Positions 16,679-25,137 of a DNA stretch of 64,000 nt are shown piece by piece; the first letter of the stretch is position 1; every line of letters begins with the position of its first letter. Origin of the DNA: Couchioplanes caeruleus (GTDB lineage Bacteria > Actinomycetota > Actinomycetes > Mycobacteriales > Micromonosporaceae). Location: the NCBI RefSeq assembly GCF_023499255.1, contig NZ_CP092183.1, forward strand, positions 3,220,501-3,284,500. Direction: 5' to 3'. The notes beneath the pieces are model-generated. The model searched no databases. It saw only the letters and a list, made by a program, of their open reading frames with translations, and was not told the DNA's origin. The translations under genes and the position numbers were made by a program.

Positions 16679-16989
16679 AGCCCGATCCTTTCCTCGAGTT
16701 TCGCGACCAAGTCGGCAAGCGTGGGCACACGGGAAAGCCCGCTCTCGGTCGGATACACCCGGCAGGTCAACGCCCCGGCAGATGACGGCGGCCCGAACAG
16801 ATCCACCTCGTCGACCAGGAACGTCGGTGACCCCCCGAAGCCCACCGCGGCGGCTTCCTCCACCGTTTCCACGGCAAGGAACTGAACCTCGACTTCATCG
16901 AGGCCGATCGTGTCGAGGGCCGTGCGCATACGTTGCCCCGCATCGACCCAGTTGGGACACTCCGCGAAGTACAAGACCGAGACCTGCAT
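16675..16989 (-). CDS. Thioredoxin-like protein (CPNW type)
   Basis: 104 residues. The first strand and active-site-like loop read VSVLYFAECPNW, where CxxW replaces CxxC, and GGSPTFLVDEVDLFG carries the cis-proline of the thioredoxin fold. A conserved Cys occurs in LTCRVYPTESG. Start at the ATG at 16989; six upstream codons are open but lack a start signal. This family often sits in heavy-metal loci of actinobacteria. One active Cys argues against ordinary disulfide reduction. Confidence 0.75.
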   Translation of the reverse strand: MQVSVLYFAECPNWVDAGQRMRTALDTIGLDEVEVQFLAVETVEEAAAVGFGGSPTFLVDEVDLFGPPSSAGALTCRVYPTESGLSRVPTLADLVAKLEERIGL

Positions 16990-17463
16990 AGGTTCATACT
17001 GCCCCACCAGCCCGACCAGGAACTGTTCGCCGTCGGTAACCAGGCACGCATCGAACCGACAGCACCGTCAATGACCGTCAACGACCGGCTGTCCCGCGCG
17101 GTCGCCGCCAGCACTGCCCCGGGGGTTCACACCACAACACCACATGAACGGCCCTGAACCGCGCCGAGGCCCAAGTCAAGCCGTCACCCCTGCGTGGTCC
17201 CCAGAGGCCGGGGTCAAGTCAGACCATCAAGTGCCGCCGTATCTGCCGAGTGAACCGGGATCCCGGAAACGACGAGCCGGGCGCTGCCCCCTGAACAGCT
17301 GGAAATCAACGTTCGTGTAGCCCAAGAGCCTGCTTGCTGGGTCCCTACGCGAGGAGGCTCAACTGAGATGGCGCCCCTAGCAGCTCATTAGCTGAGCCCC
17401 TGCCCGTTCAGCCGATTGATAGAGGTGGCGTCCCGCAACGGCCCGAAGCTCAGAAGGATGCCG
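16990..17463. other. Intergenic stretch without a recognisable gene
   Basis: Only short frames without start signals. Just upstream of the thioredoxin-like gene, the same frame reads RFDACLVTDGEQFLVGLVGQ without a start codon. It may be the tail of a lost gene or an unrecognised N-terminal extension. No hairpin or repeat of note. Confidence 0.4.
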
Positions 17464-18009
17464 TCACAGGTCACCGCGCTGCTTCAATAGCCAGTCCGGC
17501 AGTACCCCGCCGTGTCTGGCAACGTGGGGACAGAACTTCCGGGGAAGATAGCCTCCCTCGACACCGTCACCGACTTTCACCCAGAACGCCTTCGACGAGC
17601 TCACGTGTCCGCTACCGGTGTGCCACGCCACCGAGGGATGTTCGGCACGCAGTGCGCGATGGGCAGCTGCTGCGAGCCCGCTGTGTTGGTATCGCTCGAT
17701 GGTGTACGGCTTATCGACCCAGCCGATCCGGCAACGTGGGCAGACGATGTATTCCATGACGAAGGCTTGGCCGCCGTTGAGGTTGGCTCGTCGGCATCGC
17801 CAGCCGAAGTATCTGCCGGAGTCGGTGTCCTGCCATGGACTGTTCAACGTCGGCAGCTGCCCGGTGTTGTATCGCGGTCGCCGGTCGATGCGCCCTCGGG
17901 TGAGGTCGTATACCGCGGTCCAGATCGGTTCGCGGCTGGGCCAGCGAACGACATGGGTGGTCGCTTGCTCTCGTAGCCGCCGCAGTTCGCTTTGAAGGTC
18001 GACGTTTAT
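17464..18009 (-). CDS. Conserved CxxC protein, copy 1, with ATA at the start position
   Basis: 181 residues if counted from ATA at 18009. The tandem neighbour begins MDADLESELRQLREQ and this one (I)NVDLQSELRRLREQ, so the ATA aligns with that gene's ATG. GGAGG lies 9 nt upstream, and ATAA overlaps the neighbour's stop as ATGA would. One G-to-A change explains both. The protein has VMEYIVCPRCRIGWVDKPYT, a region resembling a GNAT acetyl-CoA loop (RYQHSGLAAAAHRALRAEHP) and a late C/H pair. It may be weakly expressed or silent. Confidence 0.65.
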   Translation of the reverse strand: MNVDLQSELRRLREQATTHVVRWPSREPIWTAVYDLTRGRIDRRPRYNTGQLPTLNSPWQDTDSGRYFGWRCRRANLNGGQAFVMEYIVCPRCRIGWVDKPYTIERYQHSGLAAAAHRALRAEHPSVAWHTGSGHVSSSKAFWVKVGDGVEGGYLPRKFCPHVARHGGVLPDWLLKQRGDL

Positions 18010-18572
18010 GCTGCTCGGCCTCCTTCGGCCGGACCCAGCCGTTTTAGCGCCCAACCCGGTAACACGCCACCCTGATGAGCGACGTGCGCGCACAGTTCCT
18101 GCGAGCTGTAGCCGCCGGGAACACCGGCACCGACGGCTGCCCAGAAGGCTTTCGAGTCGGGCATGAGCCCGCTCGCGGCGTACCAGGCCGTCACCTCGGG
18201 ATGCGCGGCGCGAAGAGCTCGAAAGCCTGCGGTGGCCAGTCCGCTGCGCTGATACCGCTCATCGGTGTACGGCCGGTCGACCCAGCCGATCGAGCAGCGC
18301 GGGCACACGATGTACTCCACGACGAACGCCTCGCCACCTCGCAGGTTCGCCTGCCGGCACCGCCACCCGAAGTACCGGCCGGAGTCGGTGTCCTGCCATG
18401 GGCTGTTCAACGTGGGCAGGTCTCCAAGAGTGGGTCGGGGCCTGCGGTCGATACGACCGCGCGTCAGGTGGTACAGCATGGTTTTGATCGGCGTCCGCAG
18501 GGACCATCGAGCGACGTGCGTCGCCGCCTGCTCGCGCAGCTGCCGCAGCTCACTTTCAAGATCGGCGTCCAT
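18006..18572 (-). CDS. Conserved CxxC protein, copy 2
   Basis: 188 residues, clearly paralogous to copy 1 throughout (TLNSPWQDTDSGRYFGWRCR, VEYIVCPRCSIGWVDRPYT, RYQRSGLATAGFRALRAAHP). The CPRC plus a distant LCAHVAHQGG may bind zinc. The RYQxSGLA stretch suggests a divergent GNAT fold, which I could not confirm. ATG at 18572 with GGGAGG about 10 nt upstream. It lies 112 bp after the STAND gene on the same strand and could be co-transcribed with that defence-like operon. Confidence 0.75.
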   Translation of the reverse strand: MDADLESELRQLREQAATHVARWSLRTPIKTMLYHLTRGRIDRRPRPTLGDLPTLNSPWQDTDSGRYFGWRCRQANLRGGEAFVVEYIVCPRCSIGWVDRPYTDERYQRSGLATAGFRALRAAHPEVTAWYAASGLMPDSKAFWAAVGAGVPGGYSSQELCAHVAHQGGVLPGWALKRLGPAEGGRAA

Positions 18573-18684
18573 GCTAACTTCGCCTCCCGTCGCTCGATAG
18601 GTTCTGATGGGCTGCGCTGGTACCGCTCCCGCCTGCTTGCCGGTGGCTCGCGGGCCGTGCACTGCGTCCGTCAATTTCGCTGCT

Positions 18685-21657
18685 CTACTCGAGGTGGATA
18701 GTGGCGAGTCGCAGTTGCTGCCATAGGGTGAGCCATCCGCGGTTTTCAGTCCCTTCGCTTCGCAGGTCGGCAGGCGTGTAGGAGCGGAGGAATTTCTCGG
18801 CCGATGCGTAGTCCTCGTAGGCGAGGCCCTTGATTGCCGTCAGCAATCGCATCCGCGCTCGGTATTCGTTGGTCACGTAAACGTGTGCGACTCGGACTGC
18901 TGGCCATTCGATGACGTCCGTCAGCAGTTCGGCAGCTAGCTCATCCTTTGTTAGCAATATTGCTATAGAGCAGTGCATGCCGACGTTGTGCACGAGGTCA
19001 GAGACGACGTCGTAGTGCATGGCGCTGGGTCCGAAAGCGGCTTTCAGCTGTTCGAATTCTGTTGCCGCACTGCTCCAGCGGTGCTGGGCGGCGAGGGACT
19101 CGATGAGCAGCCGGCGTGCGAGAAGCTCAGGTTGGCCGGTGAGAACTCCTTGATCCAAGGTGGTGCGGCACAGTCGTTCGGCACGGCCGGGCTCTGCGCT
19201 GGACAACGCTTCGTTCGCGGTGTAGACGGCATCGAGTGCGGCGGTGTACGTGCTGGATCCGAGTTCGGCAAGCCGATCGTCGCAGGTGTTCTTGAGCTGG
19301 TGCAGGCGGGCGTTGGCGAGCGCTGAGAGGTAAGGCGTGTCCAACAGTTTCGAAGCCTGATAAAGGAGCCTGACCGTGGCGTCACGAGATCGATCGACAA
19401 TCTCTTGCGCGAAAGTTACGGCATGTTCCAGGTACGCGGTCAGAAGGGCCAAGTCGATCGGTGCTTTGCTGATGTCGTGCGCTGCGAACTCGACGAGTGT
19501 GAGTTCGGCTTGCACGATGAGTAGCTCGTTGGGTTGGCTCGCCTGGCGCAGGACGTCGATCTCGAGCCGGAGCAGGTCTTCCGCGGCGGCAGGCTCGCCC
19601 CGTACGAGATATGCACCTGCCAGATTGCCGAACAACAGAGCGATGCGTTCGCTGCCGATACCGACGGATACCAGATGGTGGGCCAGCGTGTTGGCATGGC
19701 TGAAGAGCACGGCGGCGCGATGTAGAAGGTTCAGTTCTGCGGCTGCGGTGTGCCATCGCTCGACGTGGTTGGCCAGCCGGTCGAAAGCGTCGGGCGTGCC
19801 GTCATGAAACGGGATCGACGCCCGCAGTACGTCCTGGATGACCGTATTGACGGCGATGGTGCGTTCGGAACCGACCTGCAGTGAATCTGTCTTCTGGGGC
19901 AGGTCTGCGTCGTAGGTGACCAGCGAGAAGCGGCGTAGTTCCCGCGTCGCCTCGTCAACGGGGTAGGCCGCCGGGTCGAGCAAAAGCGGTCCCATCGGAC
20001 GGCCGGTACTGTCGGGATCGATGACGACCGCGGCAGCGAGCAAGTGGACAGGCTGCTGACGGGAGGCCAGGTAGGCGGCATATCCGATCATCCCCAACGC
20101 CAGGTGAGCCGCCTCTCCACCGTCGCTGCCGGCCCGGGTGGTGAGCCGCTCCAGACATAGCGACACCGCGGCGACGAGAGAACGCGGGTAATCCGCCGGG
20201 ATGGATTGCTCGTCGGCGAGCGACCGCATCTTCAGCCGTTCGAGGTAGGCGTCGAGGTCGCGCAGGCCCAGGCCGAGGCTATCGAGGTAGCCGGCGGCAA
20301 GCTCCAATGCGAGGGGATAGTTCCCCAGGGCGCCGGCGAGCTGACGTAGTCCCGCTCGCTGTTCGAGCGCCAGTCCGCTCATTGGCAGGAGGTTGAACCG
20401 GCGGGCCAGCAGTGCCATGGCTTGCTCGTCTGTCATCGCGCCGACGTCGAGGACGGTGGCCGACCGGTATCGGGCTGTGGCGTCGATGGCGGTGAGGATG
20501 ATGTGGCCGTCGCCGGTCGCGGGGATCCAGGATTGCGCGAGGCGTGGGTCGGAGACGTTGTCGATGACCAGTGCCCACCGGCCGGGGAAGCGGCTGAGCT
20601 CGGTGTGCACCTCGGCGCGAAGAGCGGCCTCCGTGGCACTGCTTGCGGCGTCGGGGGAGCCTGTGCGCAGGTACGCCGAGACTTGCCGGAACGCGGCCAG
20701 AAGCGTGAACGGGGTTTCGCCGTCGACCCAGAAGATGACGTCGTAGGTGTCGGCCCGGTCTGCCAGGTAGTCGGCAGCGAGGCTGGACTTGCCGATCCCT
20801 GATGGTCCGGTAAGTACCGCCCGTGTCGGATGTCGACGATCGGTGTGCCGCAGGGCTGCGACCAGGGGCTCCAGCAGATCAGGTCGGCCGACGTCCGGGA
20901 TGGGCGGCATGGTGCCCACCACGACGCCCCAGTCGCGAACGCCTGTGGCCAGGGACAATGTCGAGCCGTCCACGAGCAGCAGCTCCCGGAACCGTTCCAG
21001 GGTGAAGACCGATTCCGCTGCTTCAGCAGCGCGATCGAACACCTCAGCGGTGAGGGCGCGCGTCAGAAGACCTGCGGACTGCGAGCCGAGACCTTCGCGG
21101 TGGGTGTTGCGGAGGCTGCGAATCCTTTCGCGTAAGGCCTCGCGTAGCTCGCTGACGTCGCGCAGGTCGAACACCACCCGGGCCCGGGCCAGCCGCCGCA
21201 GCTGCTCATCGTTGAAAGCGGTGAGCTGTTCGCGTCGAGCAGGAGCGTTCGCCAGAACCGTCATCAGGGCTGTGCGTATGTCGTCTGGTTGAGCGGTTGA
21301 GGCCAGGACAGCGGCGAACTGTTGCGCGCTCAGTTCTGGGACTGCATTGGTCAGCAACTGGTATCTCTCAGCGTCGTGCTCGCTGATCAGCTGCGCCAGT
21401 TGCCCGAAGGCGGTGGCGGCGCTGACCGTACCGCCGGGGGCGACACTCTTGACCTGCGCCGCCAGCATGACCCGGTCGTCGCCGGCGACCACGTCGAAGT
21501 CCACGGCATTGACCTGTTCGGCACCGTGCGGGCCCTCGATACGCACTGCGGCGACGGCATCGTCGTCGAGAGCATCAAGCAGCGCTTCCAGCGTCCGGAG
21601 GTACTGGTAGCGCAGACCACGCGCGGCGATACGGCCGCCGTCATTCTCGCGGCTCAC
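18685..21657 (-). CDS. Nuclease-STAND(NB-ARC)-TPR protein, probable anti-phage sensor
   Basis: 990 residues in three parts. Residues ~10-75 look like a Cap4/DUF4297-type PD-(D/E)xK nuclease (GGRIAARGLRYQYLRTLEAL, VDFDVV then AAQVKS with the Q-x-K core). An NB-ARC-like STAND ATPase spans ~260-520, with P-loop LTGPSGIGKSSL near 285, Walker B WALVIDNVSD near 362 and a GNYPLALELAAGYL winged-helix lead-in. Helical TPR-like repeats run from ~640 to the end. Such proteins detect phage proteins through the C-terminus and release nuclease activity. The start overlaps the GNAT-domain gene (ATGA), so both act as a pair. Confidence 0.75.
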   Translation of the reverse strand: MSRENDGGRIAARGLRYQYLRTLEALLDALDDDAVAAVRIEGPHGAEQVNAVDFDVVAGDDRVMLAAQVKSVAPGGTVSAATAFGQLAQLISEHDAERYQLLTNAVPELSAQQFAAVLASTAQPDDIRTALMTVLANAPARREQLTAFNDEQLRRLARARVVFDLRDVSELREALRERIRSLRNTHREGLGSQSAGLLTRALTAEVFDRAAEAAESVFTLERFRELLLVDGSTLSLATGVRDWGVVVGTMPPIPDVGRPDLLEPLVAALRHTDRRHPTRAVLTGPSGIGKSSLAADYLADRADTYDVIFWVDGETPFTLLAAFRQVSAYLRTGSPDAASSATEAALRAEVHTELSRFPGRWALVIDNVSDPRLAQSWIPATGDGHIILTAIDATARYRSATVLDVGAMTDEQAMALLARRFNLLPMSGLALEQRAGLRQLAGALGNYPLALELAAGYLDSLGLGLRDLDAYLERLKMRSLADEQSIPADYPRSLVAAVSLCLERLTTRAGSDGGEAAHLALGMIGYAAYLASRQQPVHLLAAAVVIDPDSTGRPMGPLLLDPAAYPVDEATRELRRFSLVTYDADLPQKTDSLQVGSERTIAVNTVIQDVLRASIPFHDGTPDAFDRLANHVERWHTAAAELNLLHRAAVLFSHANTLAHHLVSVGIGSERIALLFGNLAGAYLVRGEPAAAEDLLRLEIDVLRQASQPNELLIVQAELTLVEFAAHDISKAPIDLALLTAYLEHAVTFAQEIVDRSRDATVRLLYQASKLLDTPYLSALANARLHQLKNTCDDRLAELGSSTYTAALDAVYTANEALSSAEPGRAERLCRTTLDQGVLTGQPELLARRLLIESLAAQHRWSSAATEFEQLKAAFGPSAMHYDVVSDLVHNVGMHCSIAILLTKDELAAELLTDVIEWPAVRVAHVYVTNEYRARMRLLTAIKGLAYEDYASAEKFLRSYTPADLRSEGTENRGWLTLWQQLRLATIHLE

Positions 21658-23291
21658 CGGTCACCCGCCGAGGTCCACAGGTGGTTCGCGCGCTGCGTCA
21701 TTACGGCACGCAGATGGGGGAACCGGGTATGCATGGGTGCCAGGTCGACGTAGCAGTCGGCGGCGAGCAGCAGATCAACGGCGGCGTCAGCCAACACTTC
21801 CCCGCCCCGGCGGATGGCGTCTGCATCGGTTCCGTGCGTCGGCGGGGTTACAACGGCGCCGAACAGCTGCCACCCGATGCGGATGGGACCTCGCTCAATC
21901 GCCGGCATCGCCCCAGCCGCAACAAACGGCTCGAGGCTGGCTAAAGGCACGATCGCCGGTGAGGCGATCAACTCTTGCAACCCGTCCGCGGCTAGATCAC
22001 GAATCCGCTCGTCGAAGAACGCCATAACATCCACTAGCGCCCCGAGCGACTTGGTCCACACTATGGTGTGCCCTCCCGCCACCGCAGCAGCATGCGAGCC
22101 CGCAGCTGTCACCGTGACCGGGGCATCGTCCGGGCTGTCCTCTCGCCAAGCGGTCACCTGCGCGGCGAACACCTGGGCGTGGAAGCCGAGACGACGAAGC
22201 GCTGACACCACGACATGATGCAGCCGTGCACGGGCTTCAGCGCTCGCTCGGTGGCCGGCCTGGCAAGCGGCGGCCGCCACCAGGTTCAGTGGTGCCGTGC
22301 GAGGGTCCTCGGCGGCGCCGATCACGAGCGGAACCGTGCCGGAATTGACCGGCGGAAGTGGTCTCTTCTCCTGATACGACGGCTGCCCGGCGGGATGTTG
22401 CGACGCTGAACCCGCCTTTGCCAGGCCGTCACGGCTGTCGCGCGGGCGTGATCGGGGCGCTGTGACTTGACGGTGGTGGCCACGGCGCCACAGGAAGGTC
22501 CGCTGGCCGACATCAGGCCGAACGTCGGCGTGCACGCCGACGATCACCCATGGATCGAAGCCGCTGTCGGGTTCGAGCATCACGAAACCGTGCCGGCGGA
22601 AGAACCGCGACAAGGCAGGCGAGTCGTCCGCCTGGCCGAAGATGATCGTGTGGCCGTTGCGTTCGAAGATCTGCCAGCAGCGCAGCAGCAAAGCGCCGCC
22701 GACCCCGTTGCGCCGCAGGGGCTCGTCGACGGCGATCGTCTTTATCCGCGTCATACCCATAACCGCGGAGTAGAGAAGCTGGGTCATCTGCAGTCCATTG
22801 GCACCCGTCCTGCGCAGGTGTTCCAGCAGGCTCTCAATTACCCTGGTCGGTGGGAACGCGACCAGCGCGCCGACGACTCCTCGCACGGCATGGTCAGCGA
22901 CGAGAACCAGTGTGGCGTGTTGCAGGGTGACGGTCTGATCCCCGGTCTGGTTGGCGAAAAATTGCTCGGCCAGGTGCTCGACGAACGCCTCTTTGCCGCC
23001 CTCAAGTCCAGCTCTCAGGGCGGCGGCCACGGCACCTGTGATGACGGCCTGGACGACTTCTTCGTCCAGATCCACGCCTGCAGCGGCCGACAGTCTCTCA
23101 AGGGCGGGTATGTCGTCTGGCCGAGCCAAGCGAACCCGCATTTGGTTGTCGATCGGCCAGCCCTCCACGGCATGCCGATCAGTAAGGTCCGAGCTGGCGA
23201 TGGAGGGTGGATCAGCTGCTGGGCGGGACGGCGGGATGCTGCGGCGAATTGGTTCTCTGCGCTTGCTTCGGCTGCTCCGCCGTTTAGCCAT
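21654..23291 (-). CDS. GNAT-domain protein partnered with the STAND nuclease
   Basis: 545 residues. A basic, Arg/Ser-rich N-terminus (MAKRRSSRSKRREP) is followed by a GNAT domain at ~50-230 (MRVRLARPDDIPALERL; IAVDEPLRRNGVGGALLLRC as acetyl-CoA loop; ALSRFFRRHGF). A linker rich in Arg and Pro and an unrecognised C-terminal domain of about 230 residues follow. GGAGG lies 7 nt before the ATG at 23291; 19 upstream codons are open but look non-coding. It is the first gene of a two-gene operon with the STAND nuclease. An acetylated target that sets or relieves the sensor is a guess. Confidence 0.65.
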   Translation of the reverse strand: MAKRRSSRSKRREPIRRSIPPSRPAADPPSIASSDLTDRHAVEGWPIDNQMRVRLARPDDIPALERLSAAAGVDLDEEVVQAVITGAVAAALRAGLEGGKEAFVEHLAEQFFANQTGDQTVTLQHATLVLVADHAVRGVVGALVAFPPTRVIESLLEHLRRTGANGLQMTQLLYSAVMGMTRIKTIAVDEPLRRNGVGGALLLRCWQIFERNGHTIIFGQADDSPALSRFFRRHGFVMLEPDSGFDPWVIVGVHADVRPDVGQRTFLWRRGHHRQVTAPRSRPRDSRDGLAKAGSASQHPAGQPSYQEKRPLPPVNSGTVPLVIGAAEDPRTAPLNLVAAAACQAGHRASAEARARLHHVVVSALRRLGFHAQVFAAQVTAWREDSPDDAPVTVTAAGSHAAAVAGGHTIVWTKSLGALVDVMAFFDERIRDLAADGLQELIASPAIVPLASLEPFVAAGAMPAIERGPIRIGWQLFGAVVTPPTHGTDADAIRRGGEVLADAAVDLLLAADCYVDLAPMHTRFPHLRAVMTQRANHLWTSAGDR

Positions 23292-23907
23292 GTGCAGTCC
23301 TCCGTCGCGAACGGTACCGAAGGTAACCGTAGCGTTGCCGTACGACATCTTCGATGGACGGGTCGCATCCGCTCAAGATCACTTCTACCGGCGGATAGGT
23401 AACCCGCGGGGGCTCGCCGCCGTGGCCTGCCCATCCTTCCGAAGGCGCCTCTCGACAGTGGAGTTCAGCCGCCGACGAGCGGTCGACCGTGACTCGCTGT
23501 GCCGGGGGTCCGTCTATACCGAACGGGGAGGGCTCCTCCGCGCGGGTGGTATAGCGACGGAAGCCGAGGATCCTAGGACGGTCTACGCAACGTGGGTAGG
23601 ACCATCAATCGCCAGCGGTTGCGCCGACGTTTGCCATCGCAACGGTGGTGCACCCGCTCGAGGGATTCCGATCAACGAGAGGGTGACCTTGCCGAGTTTC
23701 GCCGGATTCCTGAAAGATCGGCCGTACATTTGCCCGGCAGGCCAGGGAGAGGTCTGCCGTCAGCGCACCGCCCCGGAGCGGCGCCACCGCGACGACAAGG
23801 GTTGGAGCCCAATCTCCTGCAACCACTGAACTCCGAACACACACGAGACTTGTCGCGTCCGCACCTGGCGGCCGCGGTCCGGGACGCGGCTCAGCTGGAG
23901 ATGCATC
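23292..23907. other. Divergent intergenic region, with hairpin and a repeated motif
   Basis: This should hold the promoter of the leftward GNAT-STAND operon, though I cannot assign it firmly. Features: CTATACC (23514-23520) pairs with GGTATAG (23548-23554), enclosing an inner GGAGG-gct-CCTCC hairpin. The motif TCCTAGGACG... (23571-23595) matches one at 15562-15586. Short frames toward 23908 show no credible start. Confidence 0.4.
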
Positions 23908-24855
23908 ATGCCCCACGTCTCTGACCGGCGCCGTCGCGCAGAACGACGCCACCTCACTTATGAGCCGGCACGCCTCGCCGCAGCCGGCCTGCCCCCACGC
24001 GACCAGACGATCACCATGCCCACAGGTCAAAAGGCCTTGCAAAGCGTGCTCATCCGGCTGTTCGCGAACGGCGGAAGCCACGACTGGGATGCACTGAAGG
24101 GCCGCCACCTGGCCAGCCTGTTCGACTACTACGGCGCCTGGGTTTCCCCGCAGCCCGACCGCATCGCCATGGGCTCCACCGTCGCCCACCGCATGTGCGC
24201 TTACCTGCTGCCCTACACCGATCCCGACAAACAGTACCCCCGCTGCGCTGGGATTCCCGGGCTGCGGCTCGATGCCTGCACCACCTACGGTTACCGGCTC
24301 ATCCACCTACCGACCGCGACAACGGTCGAGATCCACGACGACAGCGGTTGGCCGCCGCGATTCCGCGAGGAGCTGCTGTCGACTGAAAGGCGGATGCACC
24401 GCGGCGACGAAGAACGCTCCTACCGGCCGGTCTGGCACGAACCGTCGCTGACCGATCTCGAGAAGCGGTGGGCGCCGGTCTGGCAATTGCAGCCACATAC
24501 CGAGATCACTAGCGCGCTATTCTGCGTTCAGCCGGTGTTCCTGCACGATCCCAAGGGCACCCGCCACGGCTCAGGCCATTGGGCGAGACACCTGCAGCTG
24601 GCATGCTCATCGGATGCCGAGACGCCGTCGGTGCTCACCTGGTGTTCAGGGCTGCGGCCCGGCCAGATCGCCGGCCACCTCGAAGCGCTCGGCCTGGCCG
24701 CTGCCGGTTCCATCCGTACCGATGAGGCGAGCGCCAACTACGCCACCATGACCCTCGGCGAAGCGGCCCTTGAGATGCACCGGCGACATCTCTGCACTCG
24801 ATGCGACTTCGACAGCACCTTCGCGCCGACGCGGCCGGACCGCGTCGCAGCTTGA
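23908..24855 (+). CDS. Hypothetical protein
   Basis: 315 residues, not recognised. The N-terminus is basic (SDRRRRAERRHLTYEP) and the rest is soluble and mixed, with motifs such as LFDYYGAWVSPQPDRIAMG and YGYRLIHLPTATTVEIHDDSGWPP. A CTRC pair lies near the C-terminus (HRRHLCTRCDFDSTF). There are no membrane segments or signal peptide. Codon use fits the host, which supports a real gene, but its ribosome site (GGAGATGCATC before the ATG) is only moderate. It stands alone between two defence-like loci. Confidence 0.6.
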   Translation: MPHVSDRRRRAERRHLTYEPARLAAAGLPPRDQTITMPTGQKALQSVLIRLFANGGSHDWDALKGRHLASLFDYYGAWVSPQPDRIAMGSTVAHRMCAYLLPYTDPDKQYPRCAGIPGLRLDACTTYGYRLIHLPTATTVEIHDDSGWPPRFREELLSTERRMHRGDEERSYRPVWHEPSLTDLEKRWAPVWQLQPHTEITSALFCVQPVFLHDPKGTRHGSGHWARHLQLACSSDAETPSVLTWCSGLRPGQIAGHLEALGLAAAGSIRTDEASANYATMTLGEAALEMHRRHLCTRCDFDSTFAPTRPDRVAA

Positions 24856-24922
24856 CCAGGACCTTACTGGGTCGGGTGGAGTCAGTCTCCGTCAAGCTCG
24901 ACATCAGTGGGGTTACAGCGAT

Positions 24923-24956
24923 ACAACCGCGCGTAGGTGCACCTACGCGCGGTTGT
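24923..24956. terminator. Perfect 34-bp palindrome, probable bidirectional terminator
   Basis: Each 17-nt arm (24923-24939 and 24940-24956) is the exact reverse complement of the other, with no loop bases. It lies 67 bp after the hypothetical gene and 180 bp before the Avs-like gene. As RNA it would fold into a very GC-rich hairpin; as DNA it could extrude a cruciform or bind a dimeric protein. Confidence 0.6.
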
Positions 24957-25137
24957 TCAAGCAGAACGCGCTGCGGCTGGCAGGGCGGGCCCTGAGGTTG
25001 ACCCAGGAGAGCTCGGATACCGTCGGTTAGCCCGGTAGATGGGCTGGCAAGTTTGCGTCGTCGATAGCCTCGAACAGGCCGGCATGACGCCGGAGGTCAG
25101 AGGCCCGCATGCACGCAGCGGTAAGGAAGCCGAGGCA

